Of a DNA stretch of 64,000 nucleotides, positions 12,316 to 23,035 are shown one piece after another. Position 1 is the stretch's first letter. The number at the start of each line of letters is the position of its first letter. The position numbers and the translations under genes are program-made. The stretch lies in NCBI GenBank assembly GCA_964020085.1, contig OZ026601.1, positions 22,876,038 through 22,940,037 on the forward strand, given 5' to 3'. The notes beneath the pieces are model-generated. The model was not told the DNA's origin and searched no databases. It saw nothing but the letters and a program-made list of their open reading frames with translations. This stretch comes from Micromussa lordhowensis (Eukaryota; Cnidaria; Anthozoa; Scleractinia; Lobophylliidae).

Positions 12316-14100
12316 ATGAAATACCTGGTGTTGGTTTTATGTTTTACGTTGAGTTTTGGCTTCATTGAGCTTTCGCGTCTTAATGAAGAACAACCGTCTT
12401 CTCTTGTGCTCTTCAAGTCTCGAACCAAGAGAGATTCTCAAGCCCAGTCGAAGGTAAATGAAAATAATTTAACAATGTAAATCAAGCCAACTACTTTTTA
12501 CTAGAGTTCAAAAACATACTTAGCATAAAAGAACCCCAGATAATTTACAATGGCTTCGTTTTGTAGTACATACGGTACTCAACAAAACGCAGAAAGAAGT
12601 AGCGGATATTGTCTAGCGCTACTGAGTAGTTAGAAATTAAAAATAGTCACAAATATAATGATTAATCCTCGAGATCCTTTAAAAATTTCACATTCCAGTG
12701 TGAAATTAAAGGATTAAGATTTCTCGTAAGTGTTCTTGTTCCAATTTAAAAGCCAAATTTTAGGAAACAATGCTTAGGATACATCTTAAGCTACGAGAGC
12801 TTCGTGAATCTGATCTCTGGTTGCTACAATGGACCAAAAACGAAATACGTTTTCATTAATTCCAGAGAAATGTGACTCTTTCTTAAATTCCGCCAATCGA
12901 ATTTGGAAGAAAGAGGGGAACTACAAACGATTTAATGGTAAGACAGTAAAGGTGCCCTTATTATATGCTTACAGAACATCTCAAACACATGGAGTGGAAA
13001 ATTTATAATTTCACGTAGAAAGGCTGATGTAGAACTAAAATGAAAATTTAGTAAGATATACAAGGTAATAAGCCCTGATGAAACGGTAATAAGACTTCTT
13101 GACTGTGTCCTAATTAAGAAAAAGCTGAGTTGAAGTCTTCTCATTTTAGTCCTTAAACCAACATAATTTCTTAGCAACTTGGCTTCTAAAATGAAAATGT
13201 ATATGTTGCAGGTCAAAATGACATTCAAGTTAAAATGAAGTTCCTTTGTCTTCTAACCCTAATTATTCACGAATCATGAATAATAAGGGTTAGAAGACAA
13301 AGGAAATTGAGAATCAAACCAGGTTAAAATCATTTTAACCTGAATTTCATTTTGACCTACAACATATATATGCGTTGAATTTCAGAAACAAGAGGTCGGT
13401 CTTCCTTACATTCCGCCGATCGAATTTGGAAAAAGAGGGAAACCGCAAACACTTCAACGGTAAGACATGAAAGAAGCCCGTATTATATACAGGATATCTC
13501 AAACACGGCGTCAAATCACTTAGTCATAACCTCATTAAGAAAGGCTGATGTAAAACTAAAATGAAAACTTAATAAGATACACAAGATAGGAATTGCTGTT
13601 GAAACGGTAATGAAACTTAAAAGCGTTGACCGTGTCCTAAAAAAGAACCGAGTGGAATTATTCTCATTCTAGTCCCTTAAATAATAACTTAATTTCTTTG
13701 CAACTTGGCTGCTCAAATGAAAATGCATATATACGTTGAATTTCAGAAGAAAAACGTCTGTCCTCCTTACATTTCGCCGATCGAATTTGGAAGAAAAAGG
13801 GAGGTATATAAACGTTTACACTTAAAATTATTTAAGAACTGTGTAGTTATTTCTAGATGTAAAATTATTTAACAATGATTATTTGACTAATAATGAACAA
13901 GAATACTGAATATGAATGAGCTTAATAAAGAACTGAAACAAGGTTTTTTTTCCAAAAACAATAATTCTTGATTCACTATCAACTTAACCAAAAATGTATT
14001 CTATTTCAGGAAAAGTTGCGTACCTTTCGTTCCGAAAGAGAAGGAAGTATGGAGAAATAAGCGGGGTAACGAAGCGACCGAAGAAATAAACGATTGTTGA
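12316..14100 (+). CDS. Putative secreted peptide precursor with tandem PIEF-Gly-basic mini-exons
   Basis: Exon 1 (12316-12453) encodes a signal peptide, MKYLVLVLCFTLSFGF, then a spacer ending with a TKR dibasic site. It ends in phase 0 at AAG|GTAAAT. Three homologous mini-exons follow: 12866-12937, 13386-13459 and 13747-13803. In phase 0 they encode IPPIEFGRKR, PYIPPIEFGKR and PYISPIEFGRKR. A Gly before a basic cluster is the classic signal for cleavage and C-terminal amidation. The first copy has TAA where the others have a Tyr codon. The last exon starts at 14010. Joined to the second mini-exon it stays open to TGA at 14098-14100 and adds CVPFVPKEKEVWRNKRG, giving about 100 residues. No known family was recognised; a neuropeptide is the favoured reading, and a defence or venom peptide is possible. 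The splice pattern is predicted, not observed. Confidence 0.66.
12866..13803 (+). repeat. Tandem exon duplication, unit about 361 bp, three exon copies
   Basis: Mini-exon starts at 13386 and 13747 are 361 bases apart. The first and second are 520 apart, which falls to about 361 once the 159-base MITE at 13205 is removed. Introns match too: AAGGCTGATGT and AACTTGGCT blocks recur at 13020 and 13541, and at 13175 and 13700. The final acceptor context GTTGAATTTCAG is shared by copies two and three. Confidence 0.8.
13205..13363. repeat. Foldback MITE inside the peptide gene intron
   Basis: Its ends GTTGCAGGTCAAAATG and CATTTTGACCTACAAC are inverted copies, and long inner arms (CTTTGTCTTCTAACCCT / AGGGTTAGAAGACAAAG) fold back. 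ATAT flanks both sides. The homologous intron between mini-exons two and three lacks it, so insertion came after the exon duplication. Confidence 0.8.
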
Positions 14101-14232
14101 CGCTAAAAAAAATTCTTATTTTAAGATTTTTAAAGGAATTTTGTTCTATTTTATGAAGGTTTTGTGGTATTTTGTTCAATATTTTTGACCATCTCAAATA
14201 CGTGGTGTATTGTGTACGAGTCTATAAGGATA

Positions 14233-14238
14233 AATAAA
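14233..14238 (+). terminator. Poly(A) signal AATAAA of the peptide-precursor gene
   Basis: AATAAA lies about 133 bases after the predicted stop and is followed by a T-rich stretch. With the TATA box it brackets a transcription unit of about 2 kb. Confidence 0.5.
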
Positions 14239-14239
14239 A

Positions 14240-16731
14240 GTATTCTCTCGGTAGTTCTTTGTTAATTTTTTAACTTTTGTTGCCAGCCTTGGTCTTCCTT
14301 TTCGCAAAAACTTTGGATTAAACGTAGGTTTCCAACCCAAGCACGCTTTAAAATGTTTTCTCTTGGTCTTCCATGTGACTTAATGCTTAGTGAGAGAGCG
14401 CTAGCTCCAAGGAAATACAGAACACGCCCTTACATCTATGTCTCTATTTTCGTGGTTCAGTTGGAGGGTTGGAAATACATCTGAAAGAGAAGCCAAACTG
14501 AAACTTATTCGGAAACCTACCACCGTTTTTTCCGAAAGCAAAAAAAAAATAGTATAAAACCATATGCAGGCCCTCAGCCAAGCGCCTTCTCAAACAACAC
14601 ATTGTTTTTGTTTTCTCTGTTTCGTTTTGTTTCCGCTCAGCGACTACATTTACAGGCCATTACAGAGATTTCGGTAAAATAAAAGTTACCAAGAAAACTT
14701 TGTAAAATCTTACTCGATCAAGCATTGTTTAAAGTTGCCCATCACTGAGCTTCTCGCTTTTCAAAAAAAAAAACAAAAAAAACAAGAGAAACACTCAACT
14801 CTACTCGTTATATTGAAAGCCCGAGCTTCGACGAGTAGTTTCCCAGTAGCTCAGTAGTGGCTCTGTTTTCCCGTAGAGGTTCGAACGTTCGTTTTATAAA
14901 TTCGCTGTGCGAAGTGAGTGCAGGCGCAAAGTCGAATGGATCGATTAGGCGGGAAACCTCTGCCAGAAGTGTGTCGATTTCTCGTACATCGACAGATTTC
15001 TCGGCATTGGCTAAATCTGACAGCTTGAAACTCGCAGAAGCTCATTGCTTATTATGTCGTTACAGTTTGCATTGTTTGTTTTTTTTAGATTCCAAGAAAA
15101 GGAGCAAAAGTGTTTTATTTCGAAGGCCCCCCTGAAACCCGTGATGGATAGTCTTGCATGTTCTCTTTTTCTCTTCGAACAACACTAATATGGCGGACGA
15201 TTCTGATCAGAATGACTGTCCTCTTCAAGAGCTGTTTCATTTCTTTTAAAGCTTTTTCTTCATGCTAAATCTAAATTTAAATAAAACAATCTTCCAATCT
15301 ATATACCTTATATTTCATTTTTCCTATTATTTGCAATCGTCGAATTTAGAGCTTCTGTAGAAACCCCGTTAACAAAACGAAGTAAACAAAAGGATAAGCT
15401 TAATCGTCGTTTGGTTCTCACCTCTGAAATATTGTTATCTGCATCTATTAAATGTAATCTGCAAAGGGATTTACCCATCGCCGCAGATGTAAAAGAGAAA
15501 AAAATAGCTTTCCGTTAAACAAATGCAAGCTAAGATTAAGCTTAATTCCATTTCACCATGATTTCATGAAGAAAATTGCTCAGTTCGCCGAGCAGACAAA
15601 CGTTAAAATAACAAGACAGAATTGCGAAGTTGTTCAGACTTTCATCAGCAATGAGCTTCCTAAGCGCATATTTTCCTCGCTTCATTTTTTCATCACCACA
15701 TACACAATTCCGAGAATGTTGAATTCGGCAGTGATGGCTCGACTGACCCCTCGGAGATGACAAAAGACGCTTCGAAAAACAGTTTTCATGAGGGCAACAG
15801 ACTTTTCCCGATATACGTTTTAGCATTTTTTTTGCATGCCATTTGTGTTCTATTAATCTCAAAAACGAAACCTTTTTTCTTTTTAACGCAACTTTTTGGT
15901 GGTTTCGAGCGCCTACCTCATGGTCCAGTGTATCGATGCTAATAAAACTGTGGAATAAGATTGTTTACTTTATCAGGTGTACATGGTTAACGTTTTATAA
16001 AAATATATCGAGCCGGTTTTAAGATTTTTGAAAAAGCGCTTAAAATCTAAAAATGTTCCAAATTTATTATGAAAGTGATGTTGAAAAGAGGTCTCGTTTT
16101 CGAGATAAAAAAAAAACACTCAAAACAACACAACTTTCATGGCTTCAAAACATAGCTTCAAGGCACATTTTGTTGGCGTTTAGAGCAATTTCGTTAAAAC
16201 AGTGTCCGTCTTTCAGTCAATTAAATTTCATAAAACAAAAATCATGGTTCGAAATCCTTCGCAATTTATTCGAAATCAAACATACAGAATTTTTTTAATG
16301 CTGGGTATTCCCCTTGTCATACATGGTAATTTCAGAAATTGGCATCAGTTTTTCTATAACAGTTCTGGTTCGTACAAAATTCATACTTTACCGATTTTCA
16401 TATTTGGTTTATCGTTTCCATGGAAATATCGATTACCTTCAAAAACATATTCCGCCAAACTTCATTCTTTTTTCCAAAAATCTGGTGTAATTTTCAAATC
16501 GATCAGATCAAGGGAAGGTTGGTAAAACGCCAATTGAAAATGCTAGGTATGGTCCAGAAAAAAAAATCTGTATCGAACAACCTTAATTAGTGGCAGTACA
16601 TTTTGTAGAAAAATGAAAGTGAAATAATTCTTGTCGCAGTGGATCAGTGGCGCGCGCGCATTACTTCACGTCATGCAATTCGTTTATTGCGTAATGTGTA
16701 AAACTCGCCAGAGAATATAAAACGAGTAACT
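14240..16731. other. No supported gene; several short unrecognised ORFs
   Basis: ORFs of 60-107 codons occur on both strands (for example 14857-15135 on + and 15542-15862 on -). None has a motif I recognise. An ATG-led 19-codon frame at 15190 could be a first exon but has no partner. I see nothing else here. Confidence 0.35.
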
Positions 16732-17226
16732 ATGGCTAGCGCTGCTCGCAGAGCTTGTCTCCTCGTACAGTTCTTGATTTTCCATGTGAGGCTCAACATA
16801 CTACAAAAAGCAGGTAAATGGGTTCGAACCCGTACCCAACGGAAAACGAAAATCCAAAAACTCAGAGAGAAATCTTTCGCGAAAGATGATGACTTCTTTG
16901 ATATCGGCAGCGAGGCAGTTGAAGAACAAACCACTGATTCTGACCCATGTGATAAAAGAAAAGAGGATAATAGTTCTTACCAATCAGGAAAATCTGTTGG
17001 GAAATCATTTTGTGGAAAGAAATACAAACTGAAATTCAAGAGAAACAAGGTAACGCCTAGCGAAGGGCATGCATGGAACGAACAGAACGAGGGGAAAGGC
17101 AAGAAACGACGCTGTCATAGCCTAAGGCTGTTCGGGTCTCGATCAACGAAAGCTTCAAACATAAAAGGCGATTTCGATAAACCATATCACAGAAATGCAG
17201 ATCGGTGCTCGAAAGCTATAAACTAA
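16732..17226 (+). CDS. Unrecognised basic protein, 164 residues
   Basis: The ORF begins with a weakly hydrophobic stretch (LLVQFLIFHVRLNIL, residues about 10-25) and is then very rich in Lys, Arg, Ser and acidic residues. Clusters such as KGKKRRC and a C-x-LRLFG word lie near residue 140. There are four Cys in all. A TATAAAA at 16715 sits too close to the ATG to serve it as a normal TATA box. A plausible splice donor (GCAG|GTAAAT) at 16813 would cut the frame short. It is the longest orphan ORF between the peptide gene and the repeat cluster and could be a small secreted or nuclear protein, or chance. Confidence 0.3.
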   Translation: MASAARRACLLVQFLIFHVRLNILQKAGKWVRTRTQRKTKIQKLREKSFAKDDDFFDIGSEAVEEQTTDSDPCDKRKEDNSSYQSGKSVGKSFCGKKYKLKFKRNKVTPSEGHAWNEQNEGKGKKRRCHSLRLFGSRSTKASNIKGDFDKPYHRNADRCSKAIN

Positions 17227-18630
17227 AGACGTCGATCTTTCCCGAAGAAGTGCCGTTTAAAATTATTGGCAAAACAAAGAAAATTCCTTAGGACATGGTG
17301 ACTGGTTGATTCAAGTTCTTTAACGGACAGAGGTAGAGGAGTGACTGATCTTGAAAGTCCGTCGTCTTAATACATGTACAACAGACAGTGTGGAGTAGTT
17401 TTGAATTCAAGGCAAGGTGAAAACGGACGCGTGATTTTAAAGCATTAAATTAAAGAAAGAGGACATGATCTTGATTAGCTACTCTTTTCTGCAGCTGACA
17501 AACTTTACCGTCAGCTCATAGATAATAAATAGCTACGAATCACTGACATAAGGGAGTTGAAAGCAAAAGAAACGGGCAGACAAAAAAAGAAGCAAAAACA
17601 GTGCAGACATGGGGAGGAAACCGGAAAATGGTTCAGAGAGAAGATCGAGGTTCGGAAGGAACTAATATGCAGCAGAGGTAGTACGGGCCAGAACAGAGAT
17701 ATACAGTGTTTTATCGTGAAGGTCACAGTACATGGCAGCAAAACATACGACGGTTAAATTACACATTTAAGAATACTACTTGCTCTTATAATATCTTCTT
17801 TTCAAGGACGACTACCACGAGGCACATTTGTAACTCTTTGGCCACAAAATAATCAGTTCAGCAAAAAATAGACGCACGGTTCACAGTTCCCTCCTATTAC
17901 TGTACTTGAAAGGTTCGATGTATGTTCTGCTTAGCCTCCTCCCTTGTTTAGTGTAGGTAATTGTAATTAATGATTTTACATCAGTTGTAGCGCATTGAAA
18001 TATTAAATTTCCTAGTGGAGCAACATTTTTAAATGTTACGGAGGACACGATGTCGATATATCAGTATATTTTTTGCCCAAAGCGGAAAAATGTCATTGTA
18101 AAAATAAATTTTTATATCTAGATGAATTATCCTCTGTTGGTATGTTGTATACTAGTGAGCAGTTTGAAATAAGCTCCTTTCGGACGCGGTTTATTAGGAC
18201 ATAGATCAACTAAAAAAGTGAACAGCAAAATACATTAGCCCGATATTGTGGTTTGGAAAACAAACATTTGCAAAAATATTTCACAGTTCTCCTTTCTCGT
18301 TTGATTTCTGTCTTCATTTTTATCCTGTCGTAAGAATCAGTTTTTCGATTTAATTTTCAAAGTGTGATCGATTGTCAGTTTTTTCTAAATGCGAATTAGC
18401 AATGCAATTTCAGCAGAAATAACACTTTGCAGTGAGAATTTATCATAAAGATCTATTGTCTGACACCCGAAAGTCTCCCCCAGGCTCCGGCTGGAAGAGT
18501 CTGACCTCTGCTAAAAGGGTCGAGAAGGGGAGCGGGGTGGGGGTAGGTAGGTATATCCTTCTTCTCTCTCCCCTCCTCTCTCTTCTCTCCTCTCTCTTTC
18601 CACTTTTTTATGCCCCATCCTCGTCTAGTA
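17227..18630. other. No gene seen
   Basis: AT-rich sequence with one short Lys-rich ORF (17557-17757) of no recognisable kind. A CT-rich low-complexity tract at 18540-18610 explains the Leu/Ser-rich ORF there. Confidence 0.4.
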
Positions 18631-18635
18631 GTCTA

Positions 18636-18816
18636 TAGAGGGCCTGTTCACAGGCTAGAGTCTTCAGGTAGACTGCGAACAATCCCTTGTTTCCTCGAGA
18701 ATCCGTGGGGAAGAACGCTCTTGGCTTCGCATGTCAAGCTCGCACACTCAGGGCGGCTCACTTCTGTTGCGTTCTTTTTTGCGTTCCGAGCTAAAGAGAG
18801 GCTGCGCTCAGTCTAA
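18636..18816. repeat. Interspersed repeat fragment (GGGCCTGTTCACAGGCT type)
   Basis: The stretch starts at AGAGGGCCTGTTCACAGGCT and runs through GACTGCGAACAATCCC and TTGCGTTCCGAGCTAAAGAG. Its G+C is well above its surroundings and it is of the kind seen repeatedly in coral genomes, from memory. It has no coding potential I trust. Confidence 0.45.
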
Positions 18817-19870
18817 TCTCCCGGGGACTGGACACCGGCTGCTAACAAAATACGGGACATTCGCTTTTCCGAAAACGCGGAGTGCGGAATGAATTGAAAG
18901 AATCATTAAATAATAAAGAAAGACTGAATTAAAAATTGAAATTTAAGAATAACAATGATGACAATTCACACCGCTTGAAGTGGACCGTTCATATCATTTC
19001 ATTCGGTCAAAATGGAATATTTAAGTTACGACCTTCATAGTCTTCATAGTTAGCAGTTCACGTTTAGGAAAAAAGTAAAGAACAGTCCAGTTTTGACCAT
19101 GTCTAGAAATTGAGACAAACCACGACTCGAACTTAAAATAACCTCATCCACCTTGTGTCGCCTCGTAACAAATATACTTTGCTTTCCAAAAGTAAACCTT
19201 GAACATGTTTAACACATAAAGAACAAAATTTTTCTGTGAATTGTTTATTTCGAAATATTTTTTTCTCCGAGAGCGATTTTTGTACGATCACCACATTTTT
19301 TAAAAAAAATCCCAATCATGGGTAAACAAGTTGCAATCATCCATTTTATATAACAGGTTACCATAGCAACAATATTACTTTATAACATAGCTAAAGCAAA
19401 GCACGCGTTCTGATTGGCTAATTCAGCATCTACTATTTGCCCATGGGTGTATGCTGCTGACTTAAAGCAAAGCGCGCGCTTTGTGATGTAGCTCAATTTT
19501 GACCACTGTGATGACGCGAATCGTTGTCGATAAGAGTACAGATTGCACCAAACCACATTCGATTTGTTTTTACCACAATATAAGGATAACAAAATAAATA
19601 TTTGTCTTGAACTGAAAACACCGACTCGGACTTGAAAGTGCACGGGCTGCATTATGCAAATGAGCTGCTTGTACGCATTTCGGTTTGTATTTTACCACAA
19701 TATCAACGTCAAAGAAAATGGTTTTCTTCAGAACGCGAGCTGAAAAAGGCATTGCGTGACACATTGACGTGAGCAGCGTGTATTATTGAGTTATGGATGC
19801 ACTTGGGAGGTTGCTTAATATATATTGAAAATGAAAAAAAAAATGTAATAATCAAGCATGGAAAAAAAGT
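18817..19870. other. No gene seen
   Basis: AT-rich sequence. A TATAACAGGTTACCATAGC word at 19350 is an inverted match to one near 6660, so both are probably traces of one dispersed repeat. Nothing else can be named. Confidence 0.4.
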
Positions 19871-20029
19871 GAATTAAGTAACAAAGGTCTAGACATGAAT
19901 TAAATGGAGGCTAGATGCTCATGCATTCATTATGACCCTCTAGGCGGTATTACTTTCTTACATAGTACCAATTAGAGGGACAAGACAACAGAAGAGAAAA
20001 AGTAATCATCTTTCTTGTGTCTTGTTGCT

Positions 20030-20487
20030 CTAAGCTAGTGGAAACTTAAACAGCAAAGCCTGAAAACATATAACAAAGAACTGGATGTGAATTAAACAGA
20101 GGTTAGATGTTCATACCTTCATTACGACCCTCTAGGCGGTATTACTTTCTTACATACAGTACTGTAGTACCGATTAGAGGGACAAGACAGGATCAAAAGC
20201 TAAGCGTGCAAGCTTGGTTTAAATGATCTAGGATTTTACAGCAATATCACCATCACAGGTTTCTATTCAAAGGTTTCTACTTCAACTGTTTGGAAATTAG
20301 TTTTCTAATTCGTGTACGATATCAACTTCACATAAATTAAAGGAAAGGTTATACTATGAATGCTACTCAAAAGAAGCTCCAAAAGCTCATAGAGGAGGAT
20401 TTCAAATTGGTATATTGCAAAACATACTTCTTTTTCTTCTTCGACGCGTGCTTTGTCCCCTCGATATATTACTCCGTATTAGAAGGC
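20030..20487. repeat. Direct repeat copy 1 (partner at 25702)
   Basis: About 460 bp starting CTAAGCTAGTG and ending near TATTACTCCGTA is repeated at 25702-26180 in the same orientation with scattered differences. Its first 160 bp are also found just upstream at 19872-19990, so the motif CCCTCTAGGCGGTATTACTT occurs three times in the window. Confidence 0.8.
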
Positions 20488-20752
20488 CAACAGGTCGCCA
20501 TATTGGATTTACCGAGAATTCGAATCGGATATTCCTTCCTAGTACTTCTCGGCGGTCCCTCTAGATGGTATGACCGCGCGGCTGGCCTGCAAGTTCTCAC
20601 GTGACGTTCTGATTGGTTAACTCCTGGCCGCCTGTAACGAGGTTGGGCCTAAATCATACCGTCTAGAGGGACCGCCGAGAAGTACTAGGAACGAATATCC
20701 GATTCGGTCGTCTTTCGGAAATTCTCGGTAAATCCAATACGGCAACCTGTTA
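20484..20752. repeat. Palindromic MITE, CGGTCCCTCTAGA type
   Basis: The left arm holds GGATTTACCGAGAATT and CTCGGCGGTCCCTCTAGA. The right arm holds their inverted copies, TCTAGAGGGACCGCCGAG and AATTCTCGGTAAATCC. A lone left arm of the same family lies at 26178-26260 at the end of the second direct repeat. Confidence 0.75.
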
Positions 20753-20789
20753 TGAGGTGCCATTACCGCCAAAATTCAGCCCTCCCAAT

Positions 20790-22981
20790 TTTTGTAAATG
20801 GTGCCTTTATTTTGGTAAATGGTGCCTTTATTTTTGTAAATGGTGCCTTTCGTTTTTGTAAATGGTGCCTTTCGTTTTTGTAAATGGTGCCTTTATTTTT
20901 GTAAATGGTGCCTTTATTTTTGTAAATGGTGCCTTTCGTTTTTGTAAATGGTGCCTTTCGTTTTTGTAAATGGTGCCTTTATTTTTGTAAATGGTGCCTT
21001 TCGTTTTTGTAAATGGTGCCTTTATTTTTGTAAATGGTGCCTTTCGTTTTTGAAAATGGTGCCTTTCGTTTTTGTAAATGGTGCCTTTCGTTTTTGTAAA
21101 TGGTGCCTTTATTTTTGTAAATGGTGCCTTTCGTTTTTGTAAATGGTGCCTTTATTTTTGTAAATGGTGCCTTTCGTTTTTGTAAATGGTGCCTTTCGTT
21201 TTTGTAAATGGTGCCTTTCGTTTTTGTAAATGGTGCTTTTCGTTTTTGTAAATGGTGCCCTTTTTGTTCAGAGGTCTGGTGACAACATCAGATGACCTGA
21301 CCGAGAAAGACTAATCAAAGGGCAAATTTCAAAATGGCCGACTGTGCGGAAGGTCTTCGTAACCTTCGCAAATGTTTGATGTTCAAGAAGCACTTTACAT
21401 TCTGTGATTAGACTTCCGGAGGGTGTTTACCGGGACCTTTCCATATTAATGCATGAATGGCTTGATCTGAACGTAAGTAAGTCAAACATATGATAGTGTT
21501 ATCAAGAAGTCGTTGAAAAATTTGCAAACGTAATCAGCCGGGGAATTAGTGTTTACAGTTTTCCCCATATGTGGTATGATTCTGTCACAGTTTCCCTGAA
21601 ATCCCTTCTTCAAGAAATCCATAACCACAAAATAGCAGAACAGAATTAAGGTTTATTGACAACAGAAAATCGATTCAAATACAAAGCTATTATCCCAAAT
21701 TTAAAGCCGACCAAAGAATCTGGTTAGTTAACCATCATCTCGTTACAGATAGCCCCCGGGGGGGGGGATACTCCCTTATATGGGCTATATAGGTATGTGC
21801 GGCCCCAAAGGGTAGGGTTTTTCAGCCGTTTTGGTCATAAATAGGGTATTGATTTTTGCACTCTAGTGTTGAATTTGTCCTGTTTTTGGAAGAAGCTACT
21901 TCTTCAGCATGTCCCCCCCCCGTTTAACGCCTGCTACGCGCGCTAGATAAGACCAGCAACAAAAGCCCTCTTATAACCTACCTAATAAAAGCAGATAAAC
22001 ATTGCCTTTAACATTGATCTAAACTAGGGAAATAATTTTAAGGCAGGTCTGAAACTGGGTATTGATTTAAGGGTCAGGTCATAAATAGGGTAGGGAAAAG
22101 CGCAGATTTTGGCCATAAATAGGGTAAGGGTTTTAGGGAGCGGGCCGCACACCCCTACCCAAATTTTCTGGGAGTACCCCCCTGGCACATAAGCGATAGT
22201 CTGATGCATTATAATAATATTTGAAGATTCGTGATTCAAGATACATGTTATTTTATAAATGTTGCATTTGAAAACAGCAATCTCAAACTGTAACAAAATG
22301 ATTCACACACCAAATTATTTTATAGGCTGTGTTTTGTGATTCACCGAATGCAATCTCTTCAATAGATGATTAAAAAATACACATGAAACACATGTACACT
22401 CAAAGTTAATAAAACTCGCATTGATCATTGGATGTTTGTCTCTATTAACTTTGTTTCTAGTGGGACAAAACCCAAGCAGTGTCACGGTGGAATCATTAAT
22501 AGTAAGATATTGCCATGGCTAAACAGAAACGATGAACTGTGGAATCACTAATACTGATATTGGCATGATTAAACAAACGATGTAACTGTAAACACTAATT
22601 CCCCGGCTGATTACGTCTGCGAATTTTGCAATGACTTCTTGATAACACTATCATATGTTCGACTTACTTACGTTCAGACCAAGCCATTCGTGCATTAATA
22701 TGGAAAGGTCCCGGTAAACACCCTCCGGAAGTCTAATCACAGAATGTGAAGTGCTTCTTGAACATCGAACATTTGCGAAGGGCCTTCCAAGATACGGGAA
22801 ATGCCATTTTGAAATTTGCCCTTTGATTAGTCTTTCTCGGTCAGGTCATCTGATGTTTTCACCAGACCTCTGAACAAAGAGGGCACCATTTACAAAAACG
22901 AAAAGCACTATTTACAAAAATAAAGGCACCATTTACAAAAACGAAAAGCACCATTTACAAAAATAAAGGCACCATTTACCA
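20790..22981. mobile_element. Foldback element with tandem-array tips
   Basis: Two inverted arms enclose about 1 kb. The inner arm parts (21263-21555 and 22590-22885) match closely along about 300 bp, including GGGTGTTTACCGGGACCTTT and its complement. Each arm is tipped by tandem units TAAATGGTGCC plus a T-rich spacer: about 22 units on the left and five on the right. There is no transposase inside. The structure resembles foldback (FB-type) transposons of other animals; the superfamily is unknown. Confidence 0.75.
21751..22186. repeat. GGGTACTCCC-type repeat nested in the foldback element
   Basis: The left end CCCGGGGGGGGGGATACTCC and right end GGGAGTACCCCCCTGG are inverted. CATAAATAGGGTA occurs several times in between. 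It lies wholly within the central spacer of the foldback element, so it inserted there later or was carried along. Confidence 0.65.
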
Positions 22982-23035
22982 CAGGTAGCCCAAGCTCCCT
23001 GGAAGCCGTCAACATGACATTCCATAATAGCGTTA

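Noticed and set aside
12866..13803. Alternative frame of the mini-exons (DRIWKK) as the real product
   Set aside because: It is open in all three copies, but exon 1 ends in phase 0, which selects the PIEFG-basic frame; the other frame would need an unseen donor.
16715..16721. TATAAAA as promoter of the ORF at 16732
   Set aside because: Only 11 bases separate it from the ATG, so transcription would start downstream of that ATG.
18432..18638. 68-residue ORF with Leu/Ser-rich end
   Set aside because: Produced by a CT-rich low-complexity tract; no start context or motif.
20948..21142. 64-residue ORF of repeated KWCL units
   Set aside because: Translation of the foldback tip array.
20797..21262. 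Regular array of about 22 short units, CRISPR-like at first sight
   Set aside because: Units and spacers are both repeats (two spacer types only), the array recurs inverted at 22885-22981 as the tip of a foldback element, and the genome is animal.
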